64,000 bases of DNA, from positions 62,001-126,000 of the IMG/VR virus record IMGVR_UViG_3300005910_000004. One strand, given 5' to 3'. Below, piece by piece: positions 46,910-55,122 of this stretch. The notes beneath the pieces were generated by a model that was not told the DNA's origin, did no database searches, and was given only the letters and a program-made list of their open reading frames with translations. Made by a program: the position numbers and the translations under genes. Each line of letters begins with the position of its first letter. Position 1 is the first letter of the stretch. The stretch comes from a virus.

Positions 46910-49900
46910 ATGTTAGACGTACCGAGTTACCGGTTAAGAGATGTAAATGTTTTCAATTTCCGTGATCATGAATGGGATGAAGATAAAATAGTAGAAACTG
47001 TCACTCAGATGCTATCTTGCGGAGAGCCGTTTGGACTAAGAGTTAAGTCTGTTAGTATTAAAAATAAAGAAGAAAAAGATTTATCTGAGATAAAGAAAAC
47101 TAAGAGTAAGATTTTAGATATTGATATGGTCTATACTAATGAGGATGGTTCAGAAGATATTAATTTATCTTATGATATCCCTTGGCTTTTGAATAATCAT
47201 TTTTATATCGGTGGTAATTATAAAGTTGCTATATATCAATTATTTGATAAACCAGTGATAAAAAGAAAGAATATCATAAAGGTGAGGACTAATATCCAAT
47301 CAATTATGGTGGAGAAAAAAGTTACCACTCGTAGGAAATTTAATTATCAGATTAGTCTATTCGGAAAGAAATTCCCGTTTGCTAGATTGGTTATTGCTTA
47401 TTATGGAGTAGAGGGAACTAGAGATAAATTCCAGTTAGATGAAAATAATGAATATATTGGAACTGGGATTATATCAGAAGAATTAGATGAACTGACAAAA
47501 GATATCATATCTATTATGAATGATGTTTCTATTGATAAGACAAAGTTACTTGAATCTATTTTTGTGAGACGGACTGATGAGAAAATTTTAGATGATCTCA
47601 GATTGATGTTGCATATTGATTTATTTAGTGCTCGGTATTTTTATACGGATTCAATAGTAGAAGAATTCTTATATGCGATTCAGAATGAGATTTATGATGA
47701 TTCTGATTATGTAAATAAGAGAGTTCGATTTGTTGAACAGATTATATATGTTAATTTATGTAAGGATTTTTATAATCTGATCAATTCTGTAAAGAAAAAT
47801 CGGAAAGTTAAATTTTCTATAAATTCTAAAAGTATATCATCTAGTATCAATGTTTCAAATATTGTACAGTTTGATAATAGTTTAAATCCTTTATCTGAGT
47901 TGGCTTTATTATCCAAGACTTCATTATCTGGACCGGGTGGATTTGAAAAACAGAATGTACCTCAATCATTGAGGGAGATTCATCCAACAATGAAACATCT
48001 TTGTGATCCAGCTGATACAGCTGATAGAGAGGGATGTGGTACGACGCAATATTTGGTGCCTAATGTTAATATAAACCCAGATGGGAGTTTCTATTCCCAA
48101 TTAAATAATAATATAAATTCAATAGCTGTGAGTTTTGTTCCATTTTTGGAACATGATGATGCAACTCGATTGCAAATGGCATCGAGTCAGCAAAGACATG
48201 CTATTATGCTTAAGAAATTTGATTCTCCTATGATTCAAACTGGTGTTGAAGGAATGTATAGTGATCAGACATCTTTTATATTCAAAGCCAAAAGGAATGG
48301 TAAAGTAATATATATAGACCATGAAGTCATCATGATCCAGTATGATAATAAAGTATGTGATGCTTTTTATATTGGTTTTAGAAAATTGTATATTTCAGCA
48401 GTTGACTTTTACAAGGTGTATTATAATATTGGTGATGAATTCCGTGCTGGAGATATCATTGCTGAAACAAACTATATGAAGAATGGTAGAATCACATTGG
48501 GTCAGAATTTGTTAACATGCATCACTCCCTGGTATGGATATAATTTCGAGGATGGAATTGTTATATCTGAAAATATGGTGAATGACGATCGTTTTACATC
48601 AGTTCATTATAAAGATTTGATAATTGAAGTTAATAAAAATAAAGTCTTGCTGAATTTAAAGGATGATTATACTGATTATAAGCCATTGCCTGAAGTTGGT
48701 CAAGTATTGAATGTTGGTGATGTATATGCAAAAATTAAATCTATCAATACTGATGGATTTGATGATGTATTATTCGAACCTGTATCAGAATATAAAGCAG
48801 ATGAGACATGTAAAGTTGTTAGTATAAAAGTATATGCTAATAAATGGAATAAATGTTTTCCTCAGTTTGATGAATTTGTGAAACAGAAGGTTACCAAACA
48901 AAAAGGGAGAAAGGATGATCTAGTTACTAAGCTTTCGGATTATCTTACTAAAGATGAATTAGATAGAATGGTTGATACATTAGAAATCAATCAAACTGAA
49001 AAGAATAATTATAAGATCAAAGGTGATTACATTGATGGACTTCGTGTTGAAATAACTGTTGTCTATGAAAGAAAAATCTCTGTTGGTGATAAACTTGGAA
49101 ACCGTCATGGTAACAAAGGTGTCATTGCAAAGATTGTTCCTCATGAACAGATGCCAAAACTTCCGGATGGGAGGCATTGTGATATTGTAATTAACCCGTT
49201 GGGAATTACATCGCGAATGAATGTTGGTCAAGTATATGAAGCTCATTTATCTATGTCATTATGTGATTTGAAAAGTCAGATTCTTGAAATGTATGAGAAT
49301 GGTAATAAAGATAAAATATTTAAGCACGTATTAGATTATATTAAGATTATTGATCGAACTGCTGATTTTAATTATCATGCTCAGATGACCGCGATATTTG
49401 AAAAAATTACAGTTGATGATTTTATATCTGGACTGAATAATTTCTTCTTAATACAGCCACCATTTGAATCTGTAACAAGAAAGGAATTGGGACAAGCTTT
49501 AGAATATACTGGGACCCAGTTTGAGTATAAGGTATTTGAGCCTATTTCAAATCAATTTATTGAGAATACAGTAGCTTGTGGATTTCAATATTGGTTTAAA
49601 TTAAATCATATTGCTAAAGATAAAATTGCAGCCAGAGGAATTGGTCCATACTCAGCAAAGACTTCTCAACCATTAGGTGGGAAATCTCGAAAGGGTGGTC
49701 AGAGACTTGGAGAAATGGAGATATGGGCAGTGATTGCTCATGGTGATGAATTGAATTTAGAGGAATTTATATCCACTAAATCTGATTCTATACAGTTACG
49801 AAATAAATATATTTCAGAAGAGATGTGTAATGATGATCTATTATTGGATTCCGATGATGATATAGTTCCACAATCACTGAGATTGTTACAAACCAATTTG

Positions 49901-50254
49901 ACATCGATTGGTTTGGATTATGAATTGAATGATGGATTTGATGTACCCATTGATGAAGGAGTAGAAGAGGTTCAGATTATTGAAGAGACAACTCATGTTG
50001 TTTCTGATGAAGAACTTTTGATAGAAAATATTGAGAAACTCCAGATTAACGAACCCGCTAAGAAGACTATTATAAAAAGTAAAAAGTCAATTAAGTCAAC
50101 TGCTGCTATTCACACAGATGGATTAGTTATCGGCGGAGGTAATTGGGGTGATCAAAAAATCACATATAAAGTTTCTGATCCAAGTGTATTGCCAGATGTA
50201 ATGGATATCGTTTTGGATGATAATATATTAGAAGGAGATAAAGATGACGTATAA
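46910..50254 (+). CDS. rpoB: RNA polymerase beta subunit homologue (1114 aa)
   Basis: The start at 46910 has AAAGGAGAG upstream; ATG 46877 lies in the endonuclease gene. Beta-specific motifs are TPWYGYNFEDGIVISENMV (near 540), GDKLGNRHGNKGVIAKI (near 725), MPKLPDGRHCDIVINPLGIT and SRMNVGQVYEAHL (near 750-780), and AKTSQPLGGKSRKGGQRLGE plus MEIWAVIAHG (near 925). The C-terminal tail is acidic and phage-specific. One chain carries the whole core. It overlaps folE by 11 bases. Confidence 0.94.
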   Translation: MLDVPSYRLRDVNVFNFRDHEWDEDKIVETVTQMLSCGEPFGLRVKSVSIKNKEEKDLSEIKKTKSKILDIDMVYTNEDGSEDINLSYDIPWLLNNHFYIGGNYKVAIYQLFDKPVIKRKNIIKVRTNIQSIMVEKKVTTRRKFNYQISLFGKKFPFARLVIAYYGVEGTRDKFQLDENNEYIGTGIISEELDELTKDIISIMNDVSIDKTKLLESIFVRRTDEKILDDLRLMLHIDLFSARYFYTDSIVEEFLYAIQNEIYDDSDYVNKRVRFVEQIIYVNLCKDFYNLINSVKKNRKVKFSINSKSISSSINVSNIVQFDNSLNPLSELALLSKTSLSGPGGFEKQNVPQSLREIHPTMKHLCDPADTADREGCGTTQYLVPNVNINPDGSFYSQLNNNINSIAVSFVPFLEHDDATRLQMASSQQRHAIMLKKFDSPMIQTGVEGMYSDQTSFIFKAKRNGKVIYIDHEVIMIQYDNKVCDAFYIGFRKLYISAVDFYKVYYNIGDEFRAGDIIAETNYMKNGRITLGQNLLTCITPWYGYNFEDGIVISENMVNDDRFTSVHYKDLIIEVNKNKVLLNLKDDYTDYKPLPEVGQVLNVGDVYAKIKSINTDGFDDVLFEPVSEYKADETCKVVSIKVYANKWNKCFPQFDEFVKQKVTKQKGRKDDLVTKLSDYLTKDELDRMVDTLEINQTEKNNYKIKGDYIDGLRVEITVVYERKISVGDKLGNRHGNKGVIAKIVPHEQMPKLPDGRHCDIVINPLGITSRMNVGQVYEAHLSMSLCDLKSQILEMYENGNKDKIFKHVLDYIKIIDRTADFNYHAQMTAIFEKITVDDFISGLNNFFLIQPPFESVTRKELGQALEYTGTQFEYKVFEPISNQFIENTVACGFQYWFKLNHIAKDKIAARGIGPYSAKTSQPLGGKSRKGGQRLGEMEIWAVIAHGDELNLEEFISTKSDSIQLRNKYISEEMCNDDLLLDSDDDIVPQSLRLLQTNLTSIGLDYELNDGFDVPIDEGVEEVQIIEETTHVVSDEELLIENIEKLQINEPAKKTIIKSKKSIKSTAAIHTDGLVIGGGNWGDQKITYKVSDPSVLPDVMDIVLDDNILEGDKDDV

Positions 50255-50870
50255 AGAAGTATTAGCCATGACAGATAAAAAATTAATAAAAATTGAACTA
50301 GAAAAGATGTTTCCTGGATCAATGCAATCTATTAGAAATCAATTAATGACGATTGGGGAAAATCCAGATCGAGAAGGTTTGGTTGAGACTCCATATCGAG
50401 TCGTGAAGTCCTGGTTAGAACTTTTTAGTGGTTACACAGAAGATCCAGCCAAAGTTCTTGGAACTGTATTTGAAGATGATATTGGTGATCAGTCAGATGA
50501 GATTGTGATATGTAAACACATATCATTTGTATCTCATTGTGAACATCATATGATCCCGTTTATTGGTTCTGTGGATATCGGATATCTTCCAGATAAGAAG
50601 GTGGTTGGTTTATCAAAATTAGCTAGGTTAGTAGAGGTGTTTGCTCGTCGATTCCAGATTCAGGAAAAGATGTGTAGCCAAATTGCTGATACTTTAATGG
50701 ATGAATTAGCTCCATTGGGAGTTGGTGTGATCATCCAAGCAAAGCATATGTGTATGTCCGCTCGAGGTGTTAAAAATCAAACATCTAAGATGGCAACATC
50801 TGCGATGCGTGGTCGTTTTCGCACCCAGCCACAAACTCGTGCTGAATTCCTTAATTTGATTAAAGATTAA
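50244..50870 (+). CDS. folE: GTP cyclohydrolase I (FolE)
   Basis: This enzyme converts GTP to dihydroneopterin triphosphate, the first step of folate and of queuosine/7-deazaguanine synthesis. Motifs are the zinc-binding FVSHCEHHMIPFIG, VVGLSKLARLVEVFARRFQI and HMCMSARGVKNQTSKM, with Cys and His ligands conserved. The C-terminal SAMRGRFR matches the family. The 208-residue length is normal. A phage folE next to a later queC-like gene suggests deazaguanine DNA modification. A terminator follows. Confidence 0.95.
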   Translation: MTYKEVLAMTDKKLIKIELEKMFPGSMQSIRNQLMTIGENPDREGLVETPYRVVKSWLELFSGYTEDPAKVLGTVFEDDIGDQSDEIVICKHISFVSHCEHHMIPFIGSVDIGYLPDKKVVGLSKLARLVEVFARRFQIQEKMCSQIADTLMDELAPLGVGVIIQAKHMCMSARGVKNQTSKMATSAMRGRFRTQPQTRAEFLNLIKD

Positions 50871-50875
50871 TATTT

Positions 50876-50912
50876 TAAAGAGATATGGAAATGATTCCAT
50901 ATCTCTTATTTT
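50876..50912 (+). terminator. Intrinsic terminator after folE
   Basis: AAAGAGATATGGAA pairs with TTCCATATCTCTT around ATGA, followed by ATTTT. Clear stem and T tract. Confidence 0.85.
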
Positions 50913-50956
50913 ACTAAACAAAAACAAATTCATAAACTGAAAATGGAGAAATACAA

Positions 50957-51730
50957 ATGAACGAAGATACAAACTTGAATAACATGCTGAACGATGACAC
51001 CGTAGTAGAAGAGACAGATATAACAGTACAGACAGTAGAGACACCGGAAGTTGAAGTAGCTGAAGATGCTCCTGTTGAAGCTAATGAAGCTTATGAAGCA
51101 GTAGTTGAAACACCGGAAGTTGAAGTAGCTGAAGATGCTCCTATGGCTGGTGAAGTTGATGAAGCTGAGTGGGTTACTCTGTTTGCATTTTTATCTGCAA
51201 ATGCTTCTGTTATCACTAATGCTGATATGTGCGATATCACTGGATTCCAGAGAATCCCGAATGATAAATATGTGATGTTCTGCACTCGAGCAGAAGAAAA
51301 TGCAGAACTGATTCTGTTTGAGCGTCCTAATACTTTGTGGATGCCTAGTGGAATTACTCCTACTTCAATTACGGTCCATAGTTCTGGATTGGTGATCAAG
51401 AGTGTAGATTCTCGCTTTTATGTTGGTAAGAATAATATCGTCCAGGTAAGCCTTACTGGTGATGAAGTATCAAGCATTAATACTATTAGTCGTGCAAAGA
51501 ATATTGATTCAGTGAAGGTTGTGGTTACTGATGCTGTTCGGACAACTGCAGAAATTGAGACTATTAAGCTTCATGTTAAGCGTATAAGTCCTCGTCTGTA
51601 TAATCAGATAAAGGATCTGACAACTCACGATGAAATTAAAATCGCTATATATGAGTTCATGGTGAAAATCACAGATCTGAATCACTTGATTAAACTTGAA
51701 AGAGAACTCCTGTTCTCTCTTGGACTGTAA
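50957..51730 (+). CDS. Acidic protein with internal repeat (257 aa)
   Basis: AATGGAGAAA precedes the ATG. The N-terminal 70 residues are Val/Glu/Pro-rich and contain two copies of VETPEVEVAEDAP, repeated also at the DNA level (about 51035 and 51109). The C-terminal domain (about 75-257) is alpha/beta with strands such as ITVHSSGLVIKSVDSRFYVG. The repeat tract looks like a flexible linker. Function unknown; a structural or adaptor protein is possible. Confidence 0.65.
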   Translation: MNEDTNLNNMLNDDTVVEETDITVQTVETPEVEVAEDAPVEANEAYEAVVETPEVEVAEDAPMAGEVDEAEWVTLFAFLSANASVITNADMCDITGFQRIPNDKYVMFCTRAEENAELILFERPNTLWMPSGITPTSITVHSSGLVIKSVDSRFYVGKNNIVQVSLTGDEVSSINTISRAKNIDSVKVVVTDAVRTTAEIETIKLHVKRISPRLYNQIKDLTTHDEIKIAIYEFMVKITDLNHLIKLERELLFSLGL

Positions 51731-51743
51731 TTCATTAAAGTGT

Positions 51744-51768
51744 GGGGTGTCCATTACGGGCACCCCTC
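51744..51768 (+). terminator. Hairpin terminator after the acidic-repeat gene
   Basis: GGGGTGTCC-ATTAC-GGGCACCCC is a strong stem followed by TCTT. It closes the preceding gene before the short gene at 51787. Confidence 0.65.
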
Positions 51769-51786
51769 TTCACTAAGGATTATATA

Positions 51787-51993
51787 ATGAGAAAAAATAG
51801 TGAAATTGTTGCTGAGATATCAAGAAGATTAGATCCGATATGTTATATTGTGGGATTGGGTTGCACTGATAAGAATATTGGTTCTGTTTCTGATAATATA
51901 TTTAAAATATTAGAGTTATTACGCGAGATAAAAGATATTCCTGAAGGTGAAAAAGAAAATGATCAATCAAAAATGTTCTTTGGTTTTGCATGA
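51787..51993 (+). CDS. Hypothetical protein (68 aa)
   Basis: The ATG at 51787 has AAGGAT upstream; the GTG at 51742 overlaps the terminator. The product is helical (MRKNSEIVAEISRRLDPICY start). It overlaps the next gene by 35 bases. Unknown family. Confidence 0.55.
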   Translation: MRKNSEIVAEISRRLDPICYIVGLGCTDKNIGSVSDNIFKILELLREIKDIPEGEKENDQSKMFFGFA

Positions 51994-52669
51994 TTTGTAT
52001 TCTTATGATGTCGTGAGTTGTTTCCCGACAGTACTTGGAAAACAGTTTTATGATTTCGGCGAAATAGATCTAGATAATAAACAAGAAAGAAGTATTTTCT
52101 TAGGGAAGCAACAAAAGGACAATCAAGGTTTATCCCAATTCCTTATTAAATCAGCTGAATCATTAGTAAAGTTTTATCTTGAAGAGAATAATTTAACTGA
52201 TGATGAAATTATAACAACTCAAAGAGATGGATTTATTGTAACAAAATTATTAGATAATGATGATGAATATATTGAGATGAAATTAAGAGAGTTTATAGAT
52301 TTCATGGTCATATCAGTAGATAGAGAGAAGTTCTTATATACTGAAGGTGAAGATATAATAGTAAAGGGCATGCCATATTTTTATGATGGTTTATTGGTAT
52401 TCTATAAGTTATTTACTAAATTAAATTTTTATAATAAATCGGCATTATTTGAACAATTAGAACAAATTAAAAAGGCAGTTTTGACTTATGAAGATATCAC
52501 TCCATTCTTAATACCGAGAGATGAAACTTCATTTGTGGTTATTACATATAAAGGAAATGTACAAGTTAAAGATCCGGATTATATAGATCCGAAAAGCATT
52601 GATCGCCCAAAATATTTTAATCATTTCTTTAGAGGGTTTGTACGCTCTATATATTTGGAATGTTATTAA
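51959..52669 (+). CDS. Polymerase-palm-like protein, possibly DNA polymerase B relative (236 aa)
   Basis: LHDLYSYDVVSCFPTVLGKQ (about 10-29) resembles the DxxSLYPS segment of family B polymerases, and EIITTQRDGFIVTKLLD (about 82-98) resembles the YxDTD region, though the acidic pair is reduced to RDG. A similar architecture exists in unassigned phage proteins. The length covers only a palm-sized core. An inactive or highly divergent polymerase, or an unrelated fold, is possible. ATG 51959 is preferred to GTG 51947. Confidence 0.45.
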   Translation: MINQKCSLVLHDLYSYDVVSCFPTVLGKQFYDFGEIDLDNKQERSIFLGKQQKDNQGLSQFLIKSAESLVKFYLEENNLTDDEIITTQRDGFIVTKLLDNDDEYIEMKLREFIDFMVISVDREKFLYTEGEDIIVKGMPYFYDGLLVFYKLFTKLNFYNKSALFEQLEQIKKAVLTYEDITPFLIPRDETSFVVITYKGNVQVKDPDYIDPKSIDRPKYFNHFFRGFVRSIYLECY

Positions 52670-52681
52670 CAAAGGATAGTT

Positions 52682-53164
52682 ATGTCAGAAACTGAAATAA
52701 GTGAAAAACAATTAGAGATTCTTGATTTTATTAATGAATATCTATTAGCATGTGAAGAGGATGCTAAAGAAAAATTAGTAGATATAATCAAAGAAAAATT
52801 TGGTGATGATGGTGAATTTGTATTACAGCAATTAGCTGAAGATGATGATGACTTGGATGCTATAGATATGGAAGAGTGTCCAGAATGTGATCAGGCAGCA
52901 ACTGATTGGACGGATGAAGTCAAAAAGAAGATGGATCAATTTGATGTATTCCTGGATGATAAATATGATGACCTGATAGAGACTATGAAAAAGGAACGAC
53001 ATCCCAATGAAATCACTGAGAACTATGTCAAAATTAGATTGATTCCGGTTCTTGGTGAGGATGATGTCTTCGAAGATGAAGTTGTTAAATTAAAAAATAA
53101 GATATTATTCAATGGAATAATGGATGGATGGCTAACATCTGAATTTTTCAAAGGAGAAGAATAA
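52682..53164 (+). CDS. Acidic hypothetical protein (160 aa)
   Basis: AAAGGAT precedes the ATG. The product is helical and very acidic with a CPECDQ knuckle (about 67-72). No nuclease or binding motif is clear. It ends at the start of the methyltransferase-like gene. Confidence 0.6.
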   Translation: MSETEISEKQLEILDFINEYLLACEEDAKEKLVDIIKEKFGDDGEFVLQQLAEDDDDLDAIDMEECPECDQAATDWTDEVKKKMDQFDVFLDDKYDDLIETMKKERHPNEITENYVKIRLIPVLGEDDVFEDEVVKLKNKILFNGIMDGWLTSEFFKGEE

Positions 53165-53794
53165 ATGGTAGAAGGTAAAATTGCACTTAACATAGGTGCT
53201 GGTGCTATTGATATGGATCGATATGATGATTGTAAATTTATTGTTCATTTAGATGCATGTTATAGGAAAGAGTCTAGTTTGACATCAAGTCAGATAGACA
53301 GTATGTTTGAAGAAGAGATGATGAATGGTGATTCTATAACTATACATAATAGAGTGTCTGCCGATGTATTTGAGTTCATTGAATGTTTCCCATATAAGTT
53401 TAATTATATTTATGCTGAGAGAATCTTTGAGCATATGGAATATGTCAATGGAGAGATTGGCCGACTCCTAGAAGGAATCAACCGAATCACAACTCCTGAT
53501 GCTAAGATGGAAATTGTAGTTCCGAATATTGATCTGGTGACAGAGATTGCATCTAATTTTGGTAAGGAACCAATAGATGAAATAGAAGCAACTAATCAGA
53601 AATTAATTATTAATAGTGAGCTCAACAATATTCGCGCAGATCCTCATTGTAGTTCTTGGAATCCTAATTTAGCTAAATCTTATATTAATTCAGAAGGTAC
53701 TTGGAAAGTAGAAACGATTGCGCCAAAAATAATCTTCGCAGGTAGAGATATCTATATGCGAGTTGTATGCAATAAACCACAAACACAAACATAA
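53165..53794 (+). CDS. Class I methyltransferase-like protein (209 aa)
   Basis: Residues 5-14 (KIALNIGAGA) look like SAM-binding motif I, FIVHLDA the second strand, and YIYAERIFEHMEYVNGEIGR followed by MEIVVPNID resembles the post-motif helix and strand of class I enzymes acting in sugar or surface modification. The acceptor is unknown. The start abuts the upstream stop and the 3' end overlaps nothing convincing. Confidence 0.65.
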   Translation: MVEGKIALNIGAGAIDMDRYDDCKFIVHLDACYRKESSLTSSQIDSMFEEEMMNGDSITIHNRVSADVFEFIECFPYKFNYIYAERIFEHMEYVNGEIGRLLEGINRITTPDAKMEIVVPNIDLVTEIASNFGKEPIDEIEATNQKLIINSELNNIRADPHCSSWNPNLAKSYINSEGTWKVETIAPKIIFAGRDIYMRVVCNKPQTQT

Positions 53795-53804
53795 AGGAAT
53801 AAGT

Positions 53805-54317
53805 ATGAAGAAAATACTAATGTCTATGTTCGCAGCAATAGTTGGGATCTCGATGATCGCTACTGTAGGATGTGAACTCTCAGAGAGTCAGGTTAAAATT
53901 ATGGCACAGCAAGCTGGATTCTATTCTGCAATTGGATGGATCGCTATTGATAATCCAGATGTGGAAACTAAAACTCAGGTGACAGCAGTCATTACTATTA
54001 TATCTGAAAATTCTGGTAGTATCGAAGATGGTCAGACTTACACTGAGGCTATATATCCTATAGCATTGGAGTATATTACCAATAATATTAAACCAAAGGA
54101 TCAGCCAGTTGCTAAAGCTGGAGCATTGGCGATTCTTGGTGGTATAGATATTCTGTTTGCGGCCAATCCTGGATGGGCAGAGAATGAGACTATGGCAGTA
54201 TCTATAGTACAATCATTTTGTATTGGAGCTCAGAGCGGTTTAGCTTTGGCGGCAGATGATCCAGTAATCAAGGCATCGTTACAGACCTCTACTCTTAGAG
54301 CTGGTCTTGAACTGTAA
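53805..54317 (+). CDS. Lipoprotein (170 aa)
   Basis: The ATG at 53805 has AAAGGAAT upstream. MKKILMSMFAAIVGISMIAT then VGC is a typical lipoprotein signal. The mature domain is alanine-rich and helical (AGALAILGGIDILFAANPGW). It is predicted to be membrane-anchored in the host envelope. A perfect palindromic terminator follows. Function unknown. Confidence 0.75.
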   Translation: MKKILMSMFAAIVGISMIATVGCELSESQVKIMAQQAGFYSAIGWIAIDNPDVETKTQVTAVITIISENSGSIEDGQTYTEAIYPIALEYITNNIKPKDQPVAKAGALAILGGIDILFAANPGWAENETMAVSIVQSFCIGAQSGLALAADDPVIKASLQTSTLRAGLEL

Positions 54318-54327
54318 TTTTAAATTA

Positions 54328-54365
54328 GAAGATCCTGTATCATAATATTATGATACAGGATCTTC
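54328..54365 (+). terminator. Perfect 38-base palindrome terminator
   Basis: GAAGATCCTGTATCATAAT is followed directly by its reverse complement ending GGATCTTC. The stem is 19 bp with no free loop. No T-run follows on the + strand, so it may end convergent or processed transcripts. Confidence 0.65.
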
Positions 54366-54380
54366 ACAAGGTGATTTATC

Positions 54381-54716
54381 ATGAGTGGGAAGAGATTAGA
54401 AAAAGAGGCAGCGGATTTATGGGGAAGGTGTGTTAATACAACATGTGATTGTTTTAATGGTGATATCGAGGATGAATGGGAATCTCAAGTTGAGAGTTTT
54501 AGACTAGCATTGTGTTCTATCGTGGATAATAATCAGACACCAAAAGTGATTCCATCTGAAACCATCGATGATTTTGCATCAGGCGGAATTAGGGGATTGG
54601 ATCATGATATTTTGTTATATCTAAATGGAGTTACTATCCATGAAATTATGGATAATGAAAATAGACATAAATGGGAAGATTATCTAATTCAATTACTTTA
54701 CATGTATCCGATTTAA
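54381..54716 (+). CDS. Hypothetical protein (111 aa)
   Basis: ACAAGGTG precedes the ATG. The product has C near the N-terminus (WGRCVNTTCDCFNGDIEDEW) and a helical body ending LLYMYPI. After the stop another frame stays open without a start (54711-54873, FNFFNPVIRGVNFFLSFDFD), which may be a lost extension. Confidence 0.6.
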   Translation: MSGKRLEKEAADLWGRCVNTTCDCFNGDIEDEWESQVESFRLALCSIVDNNQTPKVIPSETIDDFASGGIRGLDHDILLYLNGVTIHEIMDNENRHKWEDYLIQLLYMYPI

Positions 54717-54956
54717 TTTCTTCAATCCAGTTATTCGTGGAGTTAATTTCTTTTTATCTTTTGATTTCGATAATCATTTATGTGATGTAAAATACATCAC
54801 TAAAGATTTAGTAGAACATATATTTAAATGGGATTCAAATCTCTGGTTTTATATAGTTGAAGTAACAGAATAATTCATAAATTATAATGAATAAAAAGTA
54901 TAAACAATACACTCAGTTGAGTATAACGATAAATTAAAGGCAGATAGTTAAATACA
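54717..54956 (+). other. Non-coding or decayed stretch of 240 bases
   Basis: One frame without a start codon stays open to TAA 54871-54873 and reads like protein (DNHLCDVKYITKDLVEHIFK), so it could be the 3' part of a broken gene. A GAATAAAAAGTA element occurs at 54889. Nothing else is recognised. Confidence 0.3.
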
Positions 54957-55103
54957 ATGAATTATACAGATGATAATGACGATTATTGCGGATTCCAAAA
55001 AATTAAAAAACAGAAACCTCATGATAAAAAACATACTCCAAAAGGGAGAGATAAATATCGTCAACTTCAGAAAATGAAGCAAAAAGAACGTAATACTTAC
55101 TAA
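54957..55103 (+). CDS. Basic micro-protein (48 aa)
   Basis: ATG at 54957 starts MNYTDDNDDYCGFQKIKKQK and the remainder is nearly all Lys, Arg and Gln (KPHDKKHTPKGRDKYRQLQK). No clear ribosome site. It is probably nucleic-acid binding if translated. Confidence 0.45.
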   Translation: MNYTDDNDDYCGFQKIKKQKPHDKKHTPKGRDKYRQLQKMKQKERNTY

Positions 55104-55122
55104 AACTTGATAGGAGCTTTTT

